This document shows, piece by piece, positions 1 to 12,595 of a DNA stretch of 64,000 bases. The translations under genes were made by a program, and so were the position numbers. Under the pieces are notes generated by a model, which saw only the letters and a list, made by a program, of their open reading frames with translations, was not told where the DNA came from and ran no database searches. The stretch is from Mesorhabditis belari (lineage: Eukaryota > Nematoda > Chromadorea > Rhabditida > Rhabditidae): assembly GCA_958450365.1 (NCBI GenBank), contig CAUEEP010000913.1, positions 601,001 to 665,000 on the forward strand, given 5' to 3'. How positions within the stretch are numbered: the first letter of the stretch is position 1; each line of letters starts with the position of its first letter.

Positions 1-1400
1 AAAAAGTTGCTTCAAGTCAATCCTAACTGCAGGTTTGCTTTAAACTCCACATCAGAATACTAAGAAAATTCAAGGTTACGAGCCGCTAGTTGTTGATCCA
101 ATTCGAGTTGGTGATGCTCTTGTTACAGACATTGAGAGACTGAATGCACTTGTGGAAGAAAAAGGAGAAGAAGTTTGTTTGAGTACGTAATATCTTCAAA
201 GACAATTTCTTAGATCCTTTGTGTTCTCTCAACTACTTCAGCTTTTGCTCCTCGAGCACCCGATGATATTGAAGCCATTGCAGCGATTTGCAGGTGAAAA
301 ACTCAAAATAAATTATGATGATATACTGTTAGAACGCATGATATATTTCATCTTGTCAATAACGCGTACGGTTTGCAAAGTACCGAATGCATACGACGGC
401 TCAATAATGTTGGTTTTAAATCTTTCTTCTTTTATTTTTTCCTCTTTAGGCAAAAAATTCTGGTCGTATGGATGCTTTTGTTCAATCACTTGATAAAAAC
501 TTTCAAGTTGTTGTTTTACAAAGTGTATATTTATGAAATAATTAAAGGTTCCAGTTGGAGGGGCTATTATTGCGACAACGAAACAATCACAGGCCGCATC
601 TATTGCACAATTTTATCCAGGTATGTCTAAAGTTTCTTGCTAGAAGTTGAATATCTAGTCTAGGAAGAGCTTCGTGTGTTCCTTCAAGGGACTTTGTGTT
701 GACTTGTTTAAGTCAAGGTATTCGATCGTTGTTGGAGGGATTTGAGGACCAACATCGTCTTTTCGAGGTTAAATACAATTATCAAGAAATTATTAAAAAT
801 GTTTAGAAAATGCGCAGAAAATTACGGGCATTTGCGGATGAGATCGGCGAAAATGTATATGATGTTCCTGATAACAAAATCAGTTTAGGTAGTTTTTAAA
901 AGACAAACATTGCACATAAATTTTTAATTAAGCCATGACTCTTTCAACGATTCCACCAGAAAAACAAACTCTTTTTGGATCAATCTTGTTTAGTAGAGGA
1001 ATTACGGGTGCCAGGTGCTTGTTCAATATATTCCTTTGTAATACCATCTTTTAGAGTTGTGATGTCAACAACAAAGGTTAGCCGAGTGGAAAATTACGAA
1101 TTTCTGAATTTTGGATCGCACACAAACGAGCAACATGGTGGATATCTGGCAATGGCTTGTGGTGTTGGTGAGTTTAGTTTGACAATTCAAAAAACTGGTC
1201 GCTTTTTTTCTAGGAATGATTGACGGGGAACTTGATGAACTATTCACAAGGCTCTCTTCAACTTATCTCAGGTATATTTTTAATAGTTTTTTCTAATCTC
1301 CAAGTATAGATTTATTCACAAAGTCACTCATTCTGCAAAAGCTCATTCAACGAGCTTTGATGTGGATCGGGACGAATTCAGTGAAACGGATAAAGATTAA
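1..1400 (+). CDS. SEPSECS: O-phosphoseryl-tRNA(Sec) selenium transferase, 5'-truncated by window edge
   Basis: This PLP enzyme converts phosphoseryl-tRNA(Sec) to selenocysteinyl-tRNA(Sec), the last step of selenocysteine synthesis. Exons read 1-32, ~74-172, 214-293, 333-408, 450-506, 548-620, 664-767, 807-888, 933-1014, 1055-1167, 1214-1271 and 1310-1400. Recognisable segments in order are STTSAFAPRAPDD, HLVNNAYGLQS, DAFVQSLDKNFQVPVGGAII (containing the PLP-binding Lys), YPGRAS and NFGSHTNEQHGGYLA. Stop TAA is at 1398-1400 and AATAAA at 1492. The N-terminal part lies outside the window. Introns are 38-45 nt. DARS2 starts 248 bp downstream on the same strand, so the two may be co-transcribed. 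The family is very clear; individual splice sites are inferred from reading phase. Confidence 0.93.
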
Positions 1401-1630
1401 AAAGTGATTCATCATATGTTTTGTGTTTTGGTTTTAGACGGGTAATAGATGTATTTAGTGTAAAGGTGTTATGATCTCGGTTTTGTTATTTAATAAATGT
1501 TTCATATTTTCGAAGAACTTTGGATTGAAAAACCAGCCAAGTAGCAACTGGGATAATTTTTTAAGATAAATTCAGTTTAGCAAAATTACTTGTTATTTTT
1601 GAGTCAAATACGCAAATCCGCTGAAATCCA

Positions 1631-1647
1631 GATTTTACAGTCTTTCT
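1631..1647 (+). promoter_or_regulatory. Probable trans-splice acceptor of DARS2
   Basis: GATTTTACAG ends 7 nt before the DARS2 ATG at 1648. With no upstream exon this looks like a spliced-leader acceptor for a downstream operon gene. A similar TTTTGCAG directly abuts the ATG of the next gene at 4451. Confidence 0.5.
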
Positions 1648-4281
1648 ATGCTACAAAAAAATGTCAGCGTTTTATTTTGTCGATCAATTCGAAGATTCGC
1701 ATCGAGTTTATCGAATATTTATGCCAACCGAACGCACACTTGTGGAGAGTTGAGAAGTTCGCATATAGGTAAGGGATTTTTTTAATTCATCAAGGCATGT
1801 GATAATTTTCAGGTGTGAAAGTTTCTCTTTCTGGATGGCTCGAGTTTAGACGAATGGACAAATTCTTGGTTGTTTACTCTATTTTCTAAATACAAGTGCG
1901 TTTTCAGGTACTTAGGGATGCATATGGTCAAGTTCAAGCGTACATTCCGGAAAATCAGCCTGAACTTCGTGAAATGATGAAAGAATTGACTTATGAATCT
2001 GTACTTCGTTTGGACGGTGTGAGTTTGGGAATTTTTGAGTTCATTTTTAGTTTAGGTATTGTACGCTCAAGGGGAAAAAATGTAAATACTAAAATGCCCA
2101 CTGGCGAAGTGGAAGTAAGTAGTTGGTTGGATGAAAATTTGCATTTTGTTGTTTAGATTGAAGTGAACTCAATCAATCTTATCAACGAGGCTCCAAAAGC
2201 TTTACCTTTGCGACCAGGAGGGGACGCTTCAGAAGAAACACGATTGAAATTTCGGTGCGCATATTAACTTTTACATTTTTAATTTCAAGCTCAGATACTT
2301 GGATCTTCGAACACCGCAAATGCAAGAAACACTTCGGTTGAGGAGTCGATTGGTGCACGATATGCGACGGTTTTTAGTAGAAAAGCGGGACTTTGTTGAT
2401 GTTAGTGCCTTGTGAAGCCGAAATAAGTAGCAAAATTGTAGGTGGAAACTCCGATATTATTTCGACGTACACCGGGTGGAGCAGCCGAGTTTCAAGTGAA
2501 AGTTAAGGCTTCATGCCATCCAAATTTCTGTTTTAGGTTCCTGCACCAAAGCCGAATCGTGGTCGTTGTTACTCTTTACCTCAAAGTCCACAGCAATTCA
2601 AACAACTACTAATGGTTGGAGGGCTGGATAGATATTTTCAGGTTGATTATTCTAAAATAATGTGCTATTCTCTCGGATTATTCGTTTGATCTAGCAATAA
2701 GTTTTTAGATAGCTCGTTGTTTCCGTGATGAGGGTAGCAAAATTGACAGACAACCCGAGTTTACCCAGGTTTCTTTTGTGTGCCAACAATTTTTTAAGCA
2801 AAATTTTAAGGTCGACTTGGAACTTTCTTTCACAAATCAAGAGGGTGTAATCAAATTGTTGGAAGACTTGATAGTTGAATCATGGCCGCAACCTCTGGTA
2901 GTTTGCATTCTTTTGCCCAGTAATCTCAAATTCAGGAAAGCTTTCGTCCAAATGCTCCATTCAGAAGAATTTCCTATAATGACGCCATGAAACTTTACGG
3001 AACTGACAAGCCGGATCTGCGAATACCTTGGAAAATTCAAGACGCTAGCGAGGCATTATTTAATTTTAATTTTTTAATTGGAGGTCTTTTCAGTTGTTCC
3101 CTCATTTATTGACAGCCTCATCTTCATCCACAGCTGCATGTGTTGTTTGTGCTGATGCAGCCGCTTCAGTGACGAACAAAATTAAACAAGAGTGGAAAAG
3201 ATTGATCGAAATGAACTCACGTTCTGCGGTAACTTTTGATTGTATTGTGTATGTTAAACCTTGTATTAGAAGTTTGCGATTTTTGATGGTTCTAAAGAGA
3301 AATGGTTCAAAGAAGGACACAATGTTGAAGAAATTAAGAGAAAGCTTAATGTCGGGAGCAACGACCTTTGTGTTATAAGGTGATTTTTAGTAAGCATAGG
3401 CTTAAGGAATTGTGTGTTTTAGTTGGGGAAACGAGGAAAACGTTCTTTACACACTCGGTCAAATGCGAAATCATGTAGCTGAGGGTTGCGGCTTACGAAA
3501 GAAACAACAAATGGAATTTCTCTGGGTAAGTTTTGAACAACTAAATGATTCTTGCTTGTTTGTCAGGTAGTCGACTTTCCGTTGTTTGTTGAAGAGGAAG
3601 GACGGCTCGTCTCGGCTCACCATCCATTTACTGCTCCTGTTGCCGAAGATTTCGCTTTGTTGAGAGATCAAGAACGCCGAAAGTCCATAAGAGGTCTGAG
3701 TACTTGAAAATTGTAATGAATGTCACAGTCTAGGCCAACATTACGATCTCGTGCTAAATGGAGTCGAGCTTGGCGGTGGATCGATTCGAATACACAATGG
3801 ACAAGTACAGGAATATGTTTTAAATGAGATTTTACAAGAAGATCACACTGAATTGGTAGGGATAAAACTTTCTAAGCAATTATGGCTTGCTTTCAGTCAC
3901 ACTTGATTGAAGCGCTCAAGCATGGTGCGCCACCACATGGTGGTTTCGCCATTGGACTCGACCGATATGTAGCTTTGCTTGTCGGAAAAGGAGATACCAG
4001 TGTGTCCGTGAGAGAGGTTTGTTTTTGAAGGGATTTTGTCACAAAAGGGTTTATACTTTTTGTTAAAGTCTTGCAAAATATTCTAAATTATTATTTTTTT
4101 TAGACAATTGCATTCCCTAAATCACACACTGGTCGAGATGTGATGTCAGATGCTCCAGCGATACCCACGCAAAAACAACTCGACAAGTAATTATTTTCCA
4201 CTTATCGATTGAATGGATTGATTTAGATATGGATTCGCATTTGTTGTGAAAGATGAGAAAACCACAGAGAATGATTCTTAG
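1648..4281 (+). CDS. DARS2: Mitochondrial aspartyl-tRNA synthetase
   Basis: This class II synthetase charges mitochondrial tRNA(Asp). The N-terminus ([20 protein letters not shown]) is basic and Ser-rich, as in a mitochondrial targeting peptide. The anticodon-binding OB fold follows ([19 protein letters not shown]). Class II motif 2 is [20 protein letters not shown] and motif 3 is [14 protein letters not shown]. The bacterial-type insertion of this family lies between them. About 18 exons are joined by roughly 40-nt introns. Stop TAG is at 4279-4281, with AATAAA at 4347. The intron at 3053-3093 appears to start with GC instead of GT, because reading through it meets a stop codon. The start is fixed by the targeting peptide and the acceptor at 1640. 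Confidence 0.95.
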
Positions 4282-4450
4282 GCTTCGATTAGATAATATT
4301 GGTAGTTGTTATTTATAACATTGTTATATGTTTGGACAATTGTTGAATAAATGCTTGATCTCTCTTTATTTGTTTCACAAAGAAGTTGTGGCCGATTATC
4401 TTTCTCCATAACTTGTTGTTGTTGTGTGTTTTATTCGTGGCGTTTTGCAG

Positions 4451-5765
4451 ATGGAGGATGATTCTTTTGATCAAACGGCTAAGGAAACATCTCAACTTCT
4501 TTTTTTAGTGTTTGAATCTTTATTGCATGAGCTAAAAAAATGTGATGTAAGTACTATTGTAAAAATTCATCGAAATTTTTTTAGTTAAGTAGTCTTCAAA
4601 AGACCTCTCATCGTTCAAGACACTCTGATGGATCAAGAAAGAAGACTTTTGAAATTTTACGAAAGATCAGTGTCATTGTCGGAGGTAAGTGAGACAATTG
4701 TATTTGAATTTATATATGTTTAGAATCTGTTCTATTGGATGCTTTTTCTTTGGCGACTACTGAATCCATTAGAAGAGTTGATGAGAAAATTTACAATCAA
4801 AGTGAAGTTGAACCAATTCAGGATCAAAGTGAAGTTGAACACATTCAAGATCAAAGAGAAGTATGAACTGTATTCATGATTCAATAGGTTCCTATATTTG
4901 TAGACTTCTCCTGATCTTTATGAAGACGCTGATGAAGACGACGACACCTCAACTGAATCACGAATAGAGCCTTTACTTGATGGTGACCGAGATAAAGAAT
5001 GGATTAATGCTTTGAATGGAACAAGACGAATACCCAAGCAAAAACTTCATTTGTATCAGGTTGGTGTCAAGATTAAACATTGATTTTATGAGAATGCATG
5101 TAGCCCTTCCATTGACCCTTTGAGTCATTTATTTTTTGTCAAACATTCACATGATCAAATGGATTAAAACACAAAAAGGCTACAAATTTTCAAAAGGTGT
5201 TTGTTTATTCGGTGGGAAATAAAGTCGATTCTGTGTGAAGAGGTGGGCATCTAGTCAAACTTGCCAAGTTAGGTCGAGGCGGACATCACACTTTCCTAAA
5301 AACAAGCATAATGAAGCGCTCAAAACTATAGCCAAAAGTGTTTACTCATAGAAGCTGCCATTTGTTGTGACAATTTTTATCGTTGACAATCTTCAACAAA
5401 ATTTCATATCGAAACCTAGAAGAAAACATCAAAACAAATGATCAATGATGTTCCGAAATTTAATGTTTTTAGGTCAACGAGGCGCCGCGAAGTGCTGTAA
5501 GACTGACGCTGTATCGAAATCACAATTGGTGTCCTTGTTTATTCTACAAAAATGAGTGAGTTTAATTATACAGTATTTTGTGTTCAAATTTCTTATTCAA
5601 TTTTTTTTATGCTTTAGGGTATTGAAAACGCGAAAACGTTGGTCGTGTTCACATTGGGTAGCGCTGAGATTGGCGGAAATGATGGAAACGGTTGTGATTG
5701 AGGAAATGAGTCCCGAACAAATCAAACAAATGGTTGTTGCAAGTTTCTGTCACATTGATTTTTGA
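4451..5765 (+). CDS. Unrecognised protein, ~239 aa, acidic middle and Cys/Trp-containing C-terminus
   Basis: Six exons (4451-4546, 4585-4684, 4724-4860, 4904-5059, 5473-5555, 5618-5765) join in consistent phase. The protein starts MEDDSFDQTAKETSQLL. It has two near-identical short repeats (QSEVEPIQD and QSEVEHIQD), then an acidic run (DADEDDDTSTE), then a more conserved-looking part with RNHNWCPCLFYKN and SHWVALRLAEMME. No transmembrane segment or known domain was recognised. The 413-nt fourth intron is long for this region. The ATG follows a TTTTGCAG acceptor directly and lies 169 bp after DARS2, so it may be the third cistron of an operon. Confidence 0.7.
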
Positions 5766-7372
5766 TTTACTTACGTGAGCCTCTATTTGTACTTACTTTT
5801 TGAACAATATTATTTTGACTTTAACAGAACGGGATATTTTCAGATCTCATATTTATTTACATTGATAAAGAGTTTTCATGTCCGTTTTCTTCGGAATGTT
5901 GCACGTTTTAGATTTTTGAGCTTGGTTGCCTAGTGATGGATCAAGTTTTGAGCGAAGTAATTACCAATTTTTTTCATTTAGAAAACATGCGGTGAGCAGG
6001 TGTAAAAGATTCTGTGTTAATGTTTAATCTCAACAAATGTATTGTAATCGAATTTTAAATGTAAATGATCTTTAAGGTGATTTGGGCGGAGGAATCTTGT
6101 GAGATTAAAAGGGGCACACTCAACTCTCAATTTATTTCTTCACTGAATGGCCCCTTTTCTCCATTTCTTTTCCTTGAGGGTTTTATTTGTTTTGAGTAGT
6201 CGGCCAATGCATGGTTCCTTTGGGTATTTTTGTTGACCCTTCCTTCATCGATAAGCTTTTAGTGTTTCAAAGGTGAAAACTGAAATTTTACAATATTTCA
6301 TTTCCTACTTAATACAAATGCGTTCAAATGACTTTCGTATCGATAAGTTATACCAAATAGAAATTGACTTGACTTTGAGTGCCTGAGTGAACTAAAAGTG
6401 TGTTTCCTAAAATGTGTACTTGGGGAAAGGCTACCGTACCCGGGTTACCGTACCGTAATTTTACCGTTTTGCCTACTCGACTTTTGAATGGCAAAAACTC
6501 TTTTCAACCAGCTCAACATTTTTTCGAGATTAAAGTAATCCGAAATGATAGATTGACATGAAATGTTTGTTTGTCCAATTGAGTGTCCCTCAACTCACTC
6601 AAGAATTCCTTCTTTTTTTTTGCAGTTTCAAAGAAAAACATGATTCTTTCCAAGAAAAAAAGGTTATAAATCTATCCGGAAAAGTTTTTCATGTTCTTTT
6701 GAAATTAAAAGCTTTGCTTACCAGTCCATACAGTAAATGTATCGATCTACGGCTTGGCTAATGCGTTTTCTAAAAGGTACCTATTCCTAATGTAATCTAA
6801 TCGCGAGTTTTAATTCGATCAGCCCAATTTTGGTCACATTCATAGGGCTGATTTAGTGCGAAAACTACCGTATCAAACTGGCTGTTTTGATACGGTAGTT
6901 TTCGAAAATAGGTGTCCAATAGAAAAAGCGAGAAAGAGAGAAACCACATACTCGACTCCCGATGTTAGTTTCAGCTCAATCGACTCCAAAGATCATCCCT
7001 TTCTTTCTGTCGTCCCTTTTCGTTTTGTTTTTCCTTTACTGACTCATCTCCGATTGTAACCAATCCACCTGAAGAATGAAATGATTGAATGAGTGAATGG
7101 AATGAATGAACTCTTTCCCTTTCCCCTTTTCTCTATTTTTCCTCTCGTTTCCCCCATTTCCCCCCTCGATTTCGCAATCTTTATTTTCCCCAATTCCCAT
7201 CCCATTAAAACCGATTTTTGTGCTTTCCTTCAAAAATATTTCTTTCCTGACAAAACGATCTCATGATTTTTTTCATCATCAAATCTTTCTTTTAAATAAT
7301 TTCCTCTTTTTTGTATTTGTTACCTCTTATTTCTTTTGTATTGTTTAAAAATCAAATTCAACTGTTAATAGA
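5766..7372. other. Gene-free spacer with AT-rich and polypyrimidine tracts
   Basis: No reading frame here shows a recognisable family or plausible exon chain. The stretch holds T-rich and C/T-rich tracts upstream of the gene at 7373 (likely its 5' flank) and a short perfect hairpin near 6860-6904. Confidence 0.6.
6859..6904. repeat. Short perfect inverted repeat
   Basis: CGAAAACTACCGTATCAAA is followed by a spacer of about 8 nt and its exact reverse complement. Related CTACCGTA motifs recur at the ends of several palindromic elements in the window. Confidence 0.8.
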
Positions 7373-9197
7373 ATGTCAAAAGCTGATGATCCACCTGCTT
7401 ACGATGATGTGCTAACAGCAAAGGAATTTGAGGCAAACAAACACTTTTATGAGGACAAATTCGTGAAGGTGAGTGCAAAAATATTTTTAATTTTTAATTG
7501 ATTTATATTTATGTTTATGTTTAATAGATTTAATAGATATAATAGTTTTAAAATATACCGTAAATACTGTAATAGTACCCCACCCCCCTCGTACAGTCGC
7601 GTAGTCGCAAAAGTTTTTTAGTATTTCATTTTTTGCAAAGCACCCGTACTTTCAAAAAATGCGTCTTTGGTATCAAAAAATAGCCTTGAATTTCAGCTAT
7701 TTTTTGATACCAAAGCGCGCATTGTAGCATAAACCAGTGTCGAGAAACACTCGTTCAAAGCTAGACTACGCAACACTCCGCACCGTCATTATGGGAGTGG
7801 GGCACTATTACAATATTTACGGTAGTTTATGTTTATGTTTTCAAAGTCTCCCCCCTGGCCAACTCAACTGAATAACTTCTAGTTCCTTGGGGAATTTCAA
7901 ACAAAAGGCGCAGCTACGAAAAAATCTACGCAGAAAAAGGGGCGGCGCTCTCGTAGCTTTCATAGCTGCTCCATTTGGTTGAATTTTTCCACAAAATTAA
8001 AAGATATTCAACTAAAGCTTAAGGAGACACTTTGCAAATAGAATGTTTAAGAGTTAATCAAATAAAGCAATTACATTGAAAAGTTAAAAGGAGATTTTCT
8101 TTGTCTTTCACACATAACAAAAATTATTCAGCCGAGAGTCTCTTAATCGGCTGAATACTTTTTACGTCGCCTACTGTGACTGATTGTGAGAGATGTAACA
8201 GTGAATCTAATCTAAAATCAATAAATATCTAAATTTGATTTTTAGATTACCCGTGAGGGAATCGAGATAAAATGTTATTATTTCCCGACAACACAGAATA
8301 AATTCATCCCATTCAGTGCCATAAAAACAGTCTATTACGATGCACAGGTTTGAAAAAGTAAAAGAAAATAAACTTATCCAAAAAAAAATGATAATAGGGA
8401 TGTCTAAAGAAATGCTGTTACATAAAATCGTGGGGAATGGCATTCTCGAATGTTTGGTGGGCATGTGATATGAGAAGGTAAGGGAAAACAGCATTCCCCT
8501 GACACAAATCGAGTACACTACAGTACAGTAAACCGTTGTAGATATGTTGTTGCCATGTACTTTGTGCTCAACACATAAACCCACACTCTCTAGCGCACTC
8601 AGTTCTTTATTTTCTAATAAAAAGGGCGCGCCAGAAAGGGTGCGGTTATAAGCACAAAGTAAACCGCAAAGAACAATCCTGCTTTGCCAGATGGGTTGCG
8701 TTTACAAAAGTGTACATTACCGTAGTATACAGTAAACGTCTGCGTTTCCGGTCCCTTCGTCAATAGGTGTACAGCGAAAATTCACCCTTTCAAATCAACT
8801 TTTTCAAACATTTTTTTTATTATTAGATAGAGCTTGTAAAATGCTATCCAACGGTAAAAAAAAACGTTTGAAAAAGTCGATTTTAAAAAGGACTTAAGAC
8901 GTGAATTTCCGTTGTACACCTATTGACGAAGGGACCGAAAATGCACATGTCTAGTCTACAGTACTTTTCCACCATTTTCCAGACAATGCCCAATCGGTGA
9001 CAAATCAAATTACAATGTGATTCTGGATGTTGGTGAGAGTCCAATGAAGGTAATATTTGGATTTCATTTTATTTTATTTAATTTCATTCCATTCCATTCC
9101 ATTCCAGGGTTTCACCGTCTCCGACATTTCTTCATTTCTTTCTGTTCTCAAATCGCATCTCCCCGATATTCCCACAAAACCCGAGCTTCCATTCTGA
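7373..9197 (+). CDS. Small PH-like nematode protein (copy 1)
   Basis: Five exons (7373-7468, 8246-8347, 8398-8477, 8983-9049, 9108-9197) give 144 aa starting MSKADDPPAYDDVLTAKEF. The body alternates beta-strand-like segments: ITREGIEIKCYYFP, IPFSAIKTVYYDAQ, WGMAFSNVWWACDM and NYNVILDVGES, ending in a helix-like stretch SDISSFLSVLKSHLPD. This pattern resembles a PH-like fold; that is inference and the function is unknown. A clear paralogue lies at 46418-46893 on the other strand, with exons 2 and 3 of exactly the same lengths (102 and 80 nt). Introns 1 and 3 are enlarged by palindromic repeats. The start at exon 3 uses AATAG; a second acceptor (CTAAAG) is 11 nt downstream. Confidence 0.8.
7556..7824. 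mobile_element. TA-flanked MITE, family 1 (copy in intron)
   Basis: Inverted ends CCGTAAATACTGTAATAGT and the matching ATTACAATATTTACGG are each flanked by TA, as for Tc1/mariner-type insertions. The interior contains CGTACAGTCGCGTAGTC. Related copies are at 33735-34012, 52013-52276 and, more diverged, 56878-57126. Confidence 0.75.
8738..8950. mobile_element. Foldback/MITE family 2 (copy in intron)
   Basis: The left arm GGTCCCTTCGTCAATAGGTG is matched by its reverse complement near 8920-8940, and the arms continue inward. A related element is at 32263-32484. Confidence 0.7.
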
Positions 9198-10142
9198 GCA
9201 GTCTACCAAGGAAATCATCACTCATTCATCTTTTCTTTTCCTCAATCCATTCCCATCACCCTCACTCAAATCTCCATTAGGCTGTGTTTCTCTTCATTAA
9301 ATCTTTTCTAAAATTTGCGTTTATGAAAAAGCTACTGTAATCCCAGTCTCACTGCCTTTTGAAACATTTAAATTATCTGAACGACTATTGTTTAAAATTT
9401 AAAATAAGCAAACTGTCACTTCAGCTATTTTAGCTAAAACAACCGGATTACAGTTGCTTTCTCTCAGAAGACATCTTTTAGAAAAAACTTTAACCGAGAA
9501 TGCACAGTTTAGTCTCCATTGATACTCATTTCATCATGTATCTAATTTTCGATCATGCAAAATCTGCATTCAAACATAGCTGTTAATAAACACTTTTCGA
9601 AAAAAGCTGTACAAAAAAGACATTAGAGATCTCTTGAATTACCCACAAGTCAAGTCAAAAGTAGACAAGGTTTCGGTAGTATTTTGGAGATTGACACGTT
9701 TTAGAAAACGCATTTTACTGACAAGTCATTTTGATTGAGAGAAAATGATGAACTTCAATCTAAAAATAGTCACTCAGAGATTAATTTGAGGTTCGACCAA
9801 CATATCGGAAAGAAAACCGGTTCAAAGATTGATTAGATCAAAAAAAAGAGACAAACAAAGGAGCTGAAGAATGACGATTTCCCTCAATCATGATTTTCGG
9901 TTCAATTATCCCTTTTCTCATAACAATTCCTTCCTCGAAAACATTCCATTTCCCCAAAAAAACTTCTCCCTTTTTAGTTTTGATCGGCAACACATTTACT
10001 ACTCATCTGTCTATCATTTTATTCTTTTTTTGTCTATTACAAACAAAAATTGCCGATTCATCGCATTCCACTGAAAGTAAACATTTCAGAAGACTTCACA
10101 ACTTTTCAGTTTCTGTTTAATACACTGATAACTATCGCATCA
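9198..10142. other. Spacer between PH-like gene and secreted peptide gene
   Basis: No credible exon was seen. A sequence near 9666-9725 (GGTAGTATTTTGGAGATTGA, followed by GACACGTTTTAGAAAACG) resembles repeat ends near 49640-49690 and 61075-61115. Confidence 0.5.
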
Positions 10143-10401
10143 ATGTTAAATTCTTCTTTCTTTTCAATTTTATTGTTTCTTTCATTAATCCTAATAATTC
10201 GATCAGCCCAAGTCGATATTGGAGGTTAGTTTGGAAAGTTTTATTAAAAAAAACAAGATTTCAGATAAACATTGTAGCCGTGATTCCGATTGTGAATCAT
10301 GGGAATTCTGTCGAGAAATTGTCAGTTCCCGTGGCCCAATATGCATCACAAAATTTCCTGATCTTGGTGACCTTTTAACTAATTCATTGGACAATTATTA
10401 A
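10143..10401 (+). CDS. Small secreted four-cysteine peptide (copy 1)
   Basis: Two exons (10143-10224 and 10265-10401) encode 72 aa. Residues 1 to about 24 form a signal peptide with a hydrophobic core of L, I and F, ending in an Ala-Gln type cleavage context. The mature part has four Cys in the pattern C-x5-C-x6-C-x10-C (HCSRDSDCESWEFC... ICITK), then an acidic tail. A relative with two such modules is at 45513-45889. Function unknown; secretion is inferred from the leader. Confidence 0.75.
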
Positions 10402-10539
10402 TCCTTGGATTGTTGGTGATGTGATTTCTTGAGATAAAAATATCAAAATCTAGTTGATGAACATTAAACAATTTATTTTAAAACAAACAAGATTTTTAAA
10501 AACATATAATGATAACAGGGTTGATAAAAGTATTTGCGC

Positions 10540-12237
10540 TCAAGGCTCATCCTGCTGCTTTTTCTTGGCTTGTGCTTCCTGAAAGTTAACATGAACCCAA
10601 AAAATAAAGAGAGGACAAGGATACCACACAAATACTGACTCATCTTACAGACTGACAATTTTATGCTATACTAACAAATGATCGTTAACTTAACCTCACT
10701 ACGCCCGTTACACGACCTCCGCTTATGGGTTAAACGAAACTATAATTTGGTAAATCTATTGAAATCCTAAAGAATTAAAGAAAAATTTGTACCTCCATTT
10801 CTCGGTCCACAATTGGGAGTGCTCGTTTGGCCATCTCGATTGCACCTTCACGCGTCTTATGTCCACCAATGAAGCCCGTCATGTGAACAAAGATACACCT
10901 AAAAAATATATCACTAGATCAAAGAAATCACCACTGACCCATCAACTCCTACAATTTTTGAAAGTTCATCATCCCTCAACCCTCGCCATGCTTTTGGAAG
11001 AGGTCCCCTGAAATTGATTGATAGATCTTACACTGATAAAAATAGCTACCGATTTTCAAAATTGGCTTTACGATCGGTTGGAATAGCTTGAACACGCCAT
11101 CCTGAAACTGTCGAATCACCAAAAAGCATGTAAGTAATTCGAGTTCCAACAATACCCTAAAAGTTATCATCACTATGTGCATAGTTGTAGCTTTCTTTTC
11201 CCCACCTCACTTTCCTCCAAATCAAAGAAATGTTCTTTCCAGGGAACACCGCCATTTTCCAAAAGCAAGATTCTACCCGATGGATCAACCTGAAAAATAC
11301 TAATTTATTTGAAACATAAACCGGATCAAACCTCATTACGATTTTTCACAGCTTGTTCTACCAGCTCCCGTGCTGGCCACCAAACCTTAAACCAGCTTAA
11401 CCCAGTTTATTATAACATTGTTACCCTGTTAAGATACAGCACAACCTCAACAAATTCATGTCCTACCAATTCCATCGCCATTCGAAACCTTTAAAGATAT
11501 TTTTAACTTTCATTCGCTTTCAAATACCTCTCATCGGGATCAATATCTGTTTCATTCCAATGTGGATTCAAGTGCCCGACCCGACCTGATATTCCACCCG
11601 ACGAAAGATAGCTAAAACATTCTATAAGCCGTAACATTTGAATATTAACCGTGCAACGCCATCATATTGCGGAATCCCATTATCAACTGCATCAATTTGT
11701 TCGATAAAAACCTAGTTAATAATGTAAGGAAAAAATTGAATACACAAACCTCGTAAACTTTTCGATAAAATAGCGTAACTTTGGGATCATTCTCGTCGAC
11801 CTCAGTAAGCTTAAAATGAACGTATAGGGAGAAATGTGGAAAAAAAACAACCTGTGCGATTAAACGGCGCCCATAATGAGCATAAACAAGTCCCGCGGAA
11901 GAAAGTTTTGTGGAGAAATCAAGGAAACCGAGAGTTTGCATTGTGTGAGCAAATTCCCTGTCAAAACTCCACGTAAGCAGACTTAAATTTCAGTTACTTT
12001 TGATGATGATCATAACGTCGTTTTTCATGATCAAACACTCCTCCAACATCCACAACCACGTCACAACTTTCAAGCATTGCTGGGTCACGAGTCCTAAACA
12101 AAAAATTTAATTTGGCAAAGTTTAACGTCTTACCTCACAAGATCGAAGTCGCTAAACTCAGGAAGTTTTCGTAACAGGAAACAGGCCAGTGCCTCATCAC
12201 AATGAAATTTCCCGTTGTGCGTGCCCAATTTCCCCAT
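10540..12237 (-). CDS. MYG1: MYG1 exonuclease family protein
   Basis: MYG1 is a DHH-superfamily 3'-5' RNA exonuclease reported in nucleus/nucleolus and mitochondria. Thirteen exons in continuous phase give 344 aa. Conserved blocks are [20 protein letters not shown] near the start, [20 protein letters not shown] (the DHH motif), [31 protein letters not shown], and a C-terminal [19 protein letters not shown]. The length matches the family (about 340-380 aa). ATG at 12237 directly precedes the first conserved block, so a longer targeting N-terminus from an upstream exon cannot be excluded; a CTTAAG acceptor sits just before it. It lies 358 bp downstream of PGS1 on the same strand, possibly one operon. 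Confidence 0.94.
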
Positions 12238-12595
12238 ACCTTAAGAATACAAACTAAACTCATTGCTTCATAAACAAGTTAGACATAATGCAATATGGGC
12301 GGATAAAGTGATAATGTCCAAACAAACCTGCAATGGCCCTCGAGAACTGCAGGCAAACCCGAGAAACCTGAGACAAAATTGCTAAACCATAACATAACTA
12401 TAGACAAACAAAAAGGTATGAAAAAATCAAAATTTTTAGCAATCTCCCATCCATCATGTTGAAAATTAGAATACTTTATTGATTAAGCACGGTTAAAGCC
12501 TAAACATCTATTACTATCTAGAAGAACGCACTAGACCTGAGCAAAGTTTAAATTCAAAAAGCACAAAACCCGTATAATACATTTATGGCACACAA

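Noticed and set aside
1078..1090. TTAGCCGAGTGG, an A-box-like tRNA motif
   Set aside because: It lies in a coding SEPSECS exon and lacks a B-box and foldable arms.
8207..8584. 125-aa minus-strand frame
   Set aside because: It overlaps exons 2-3 of the PH-like gene in antisense and has no family match.
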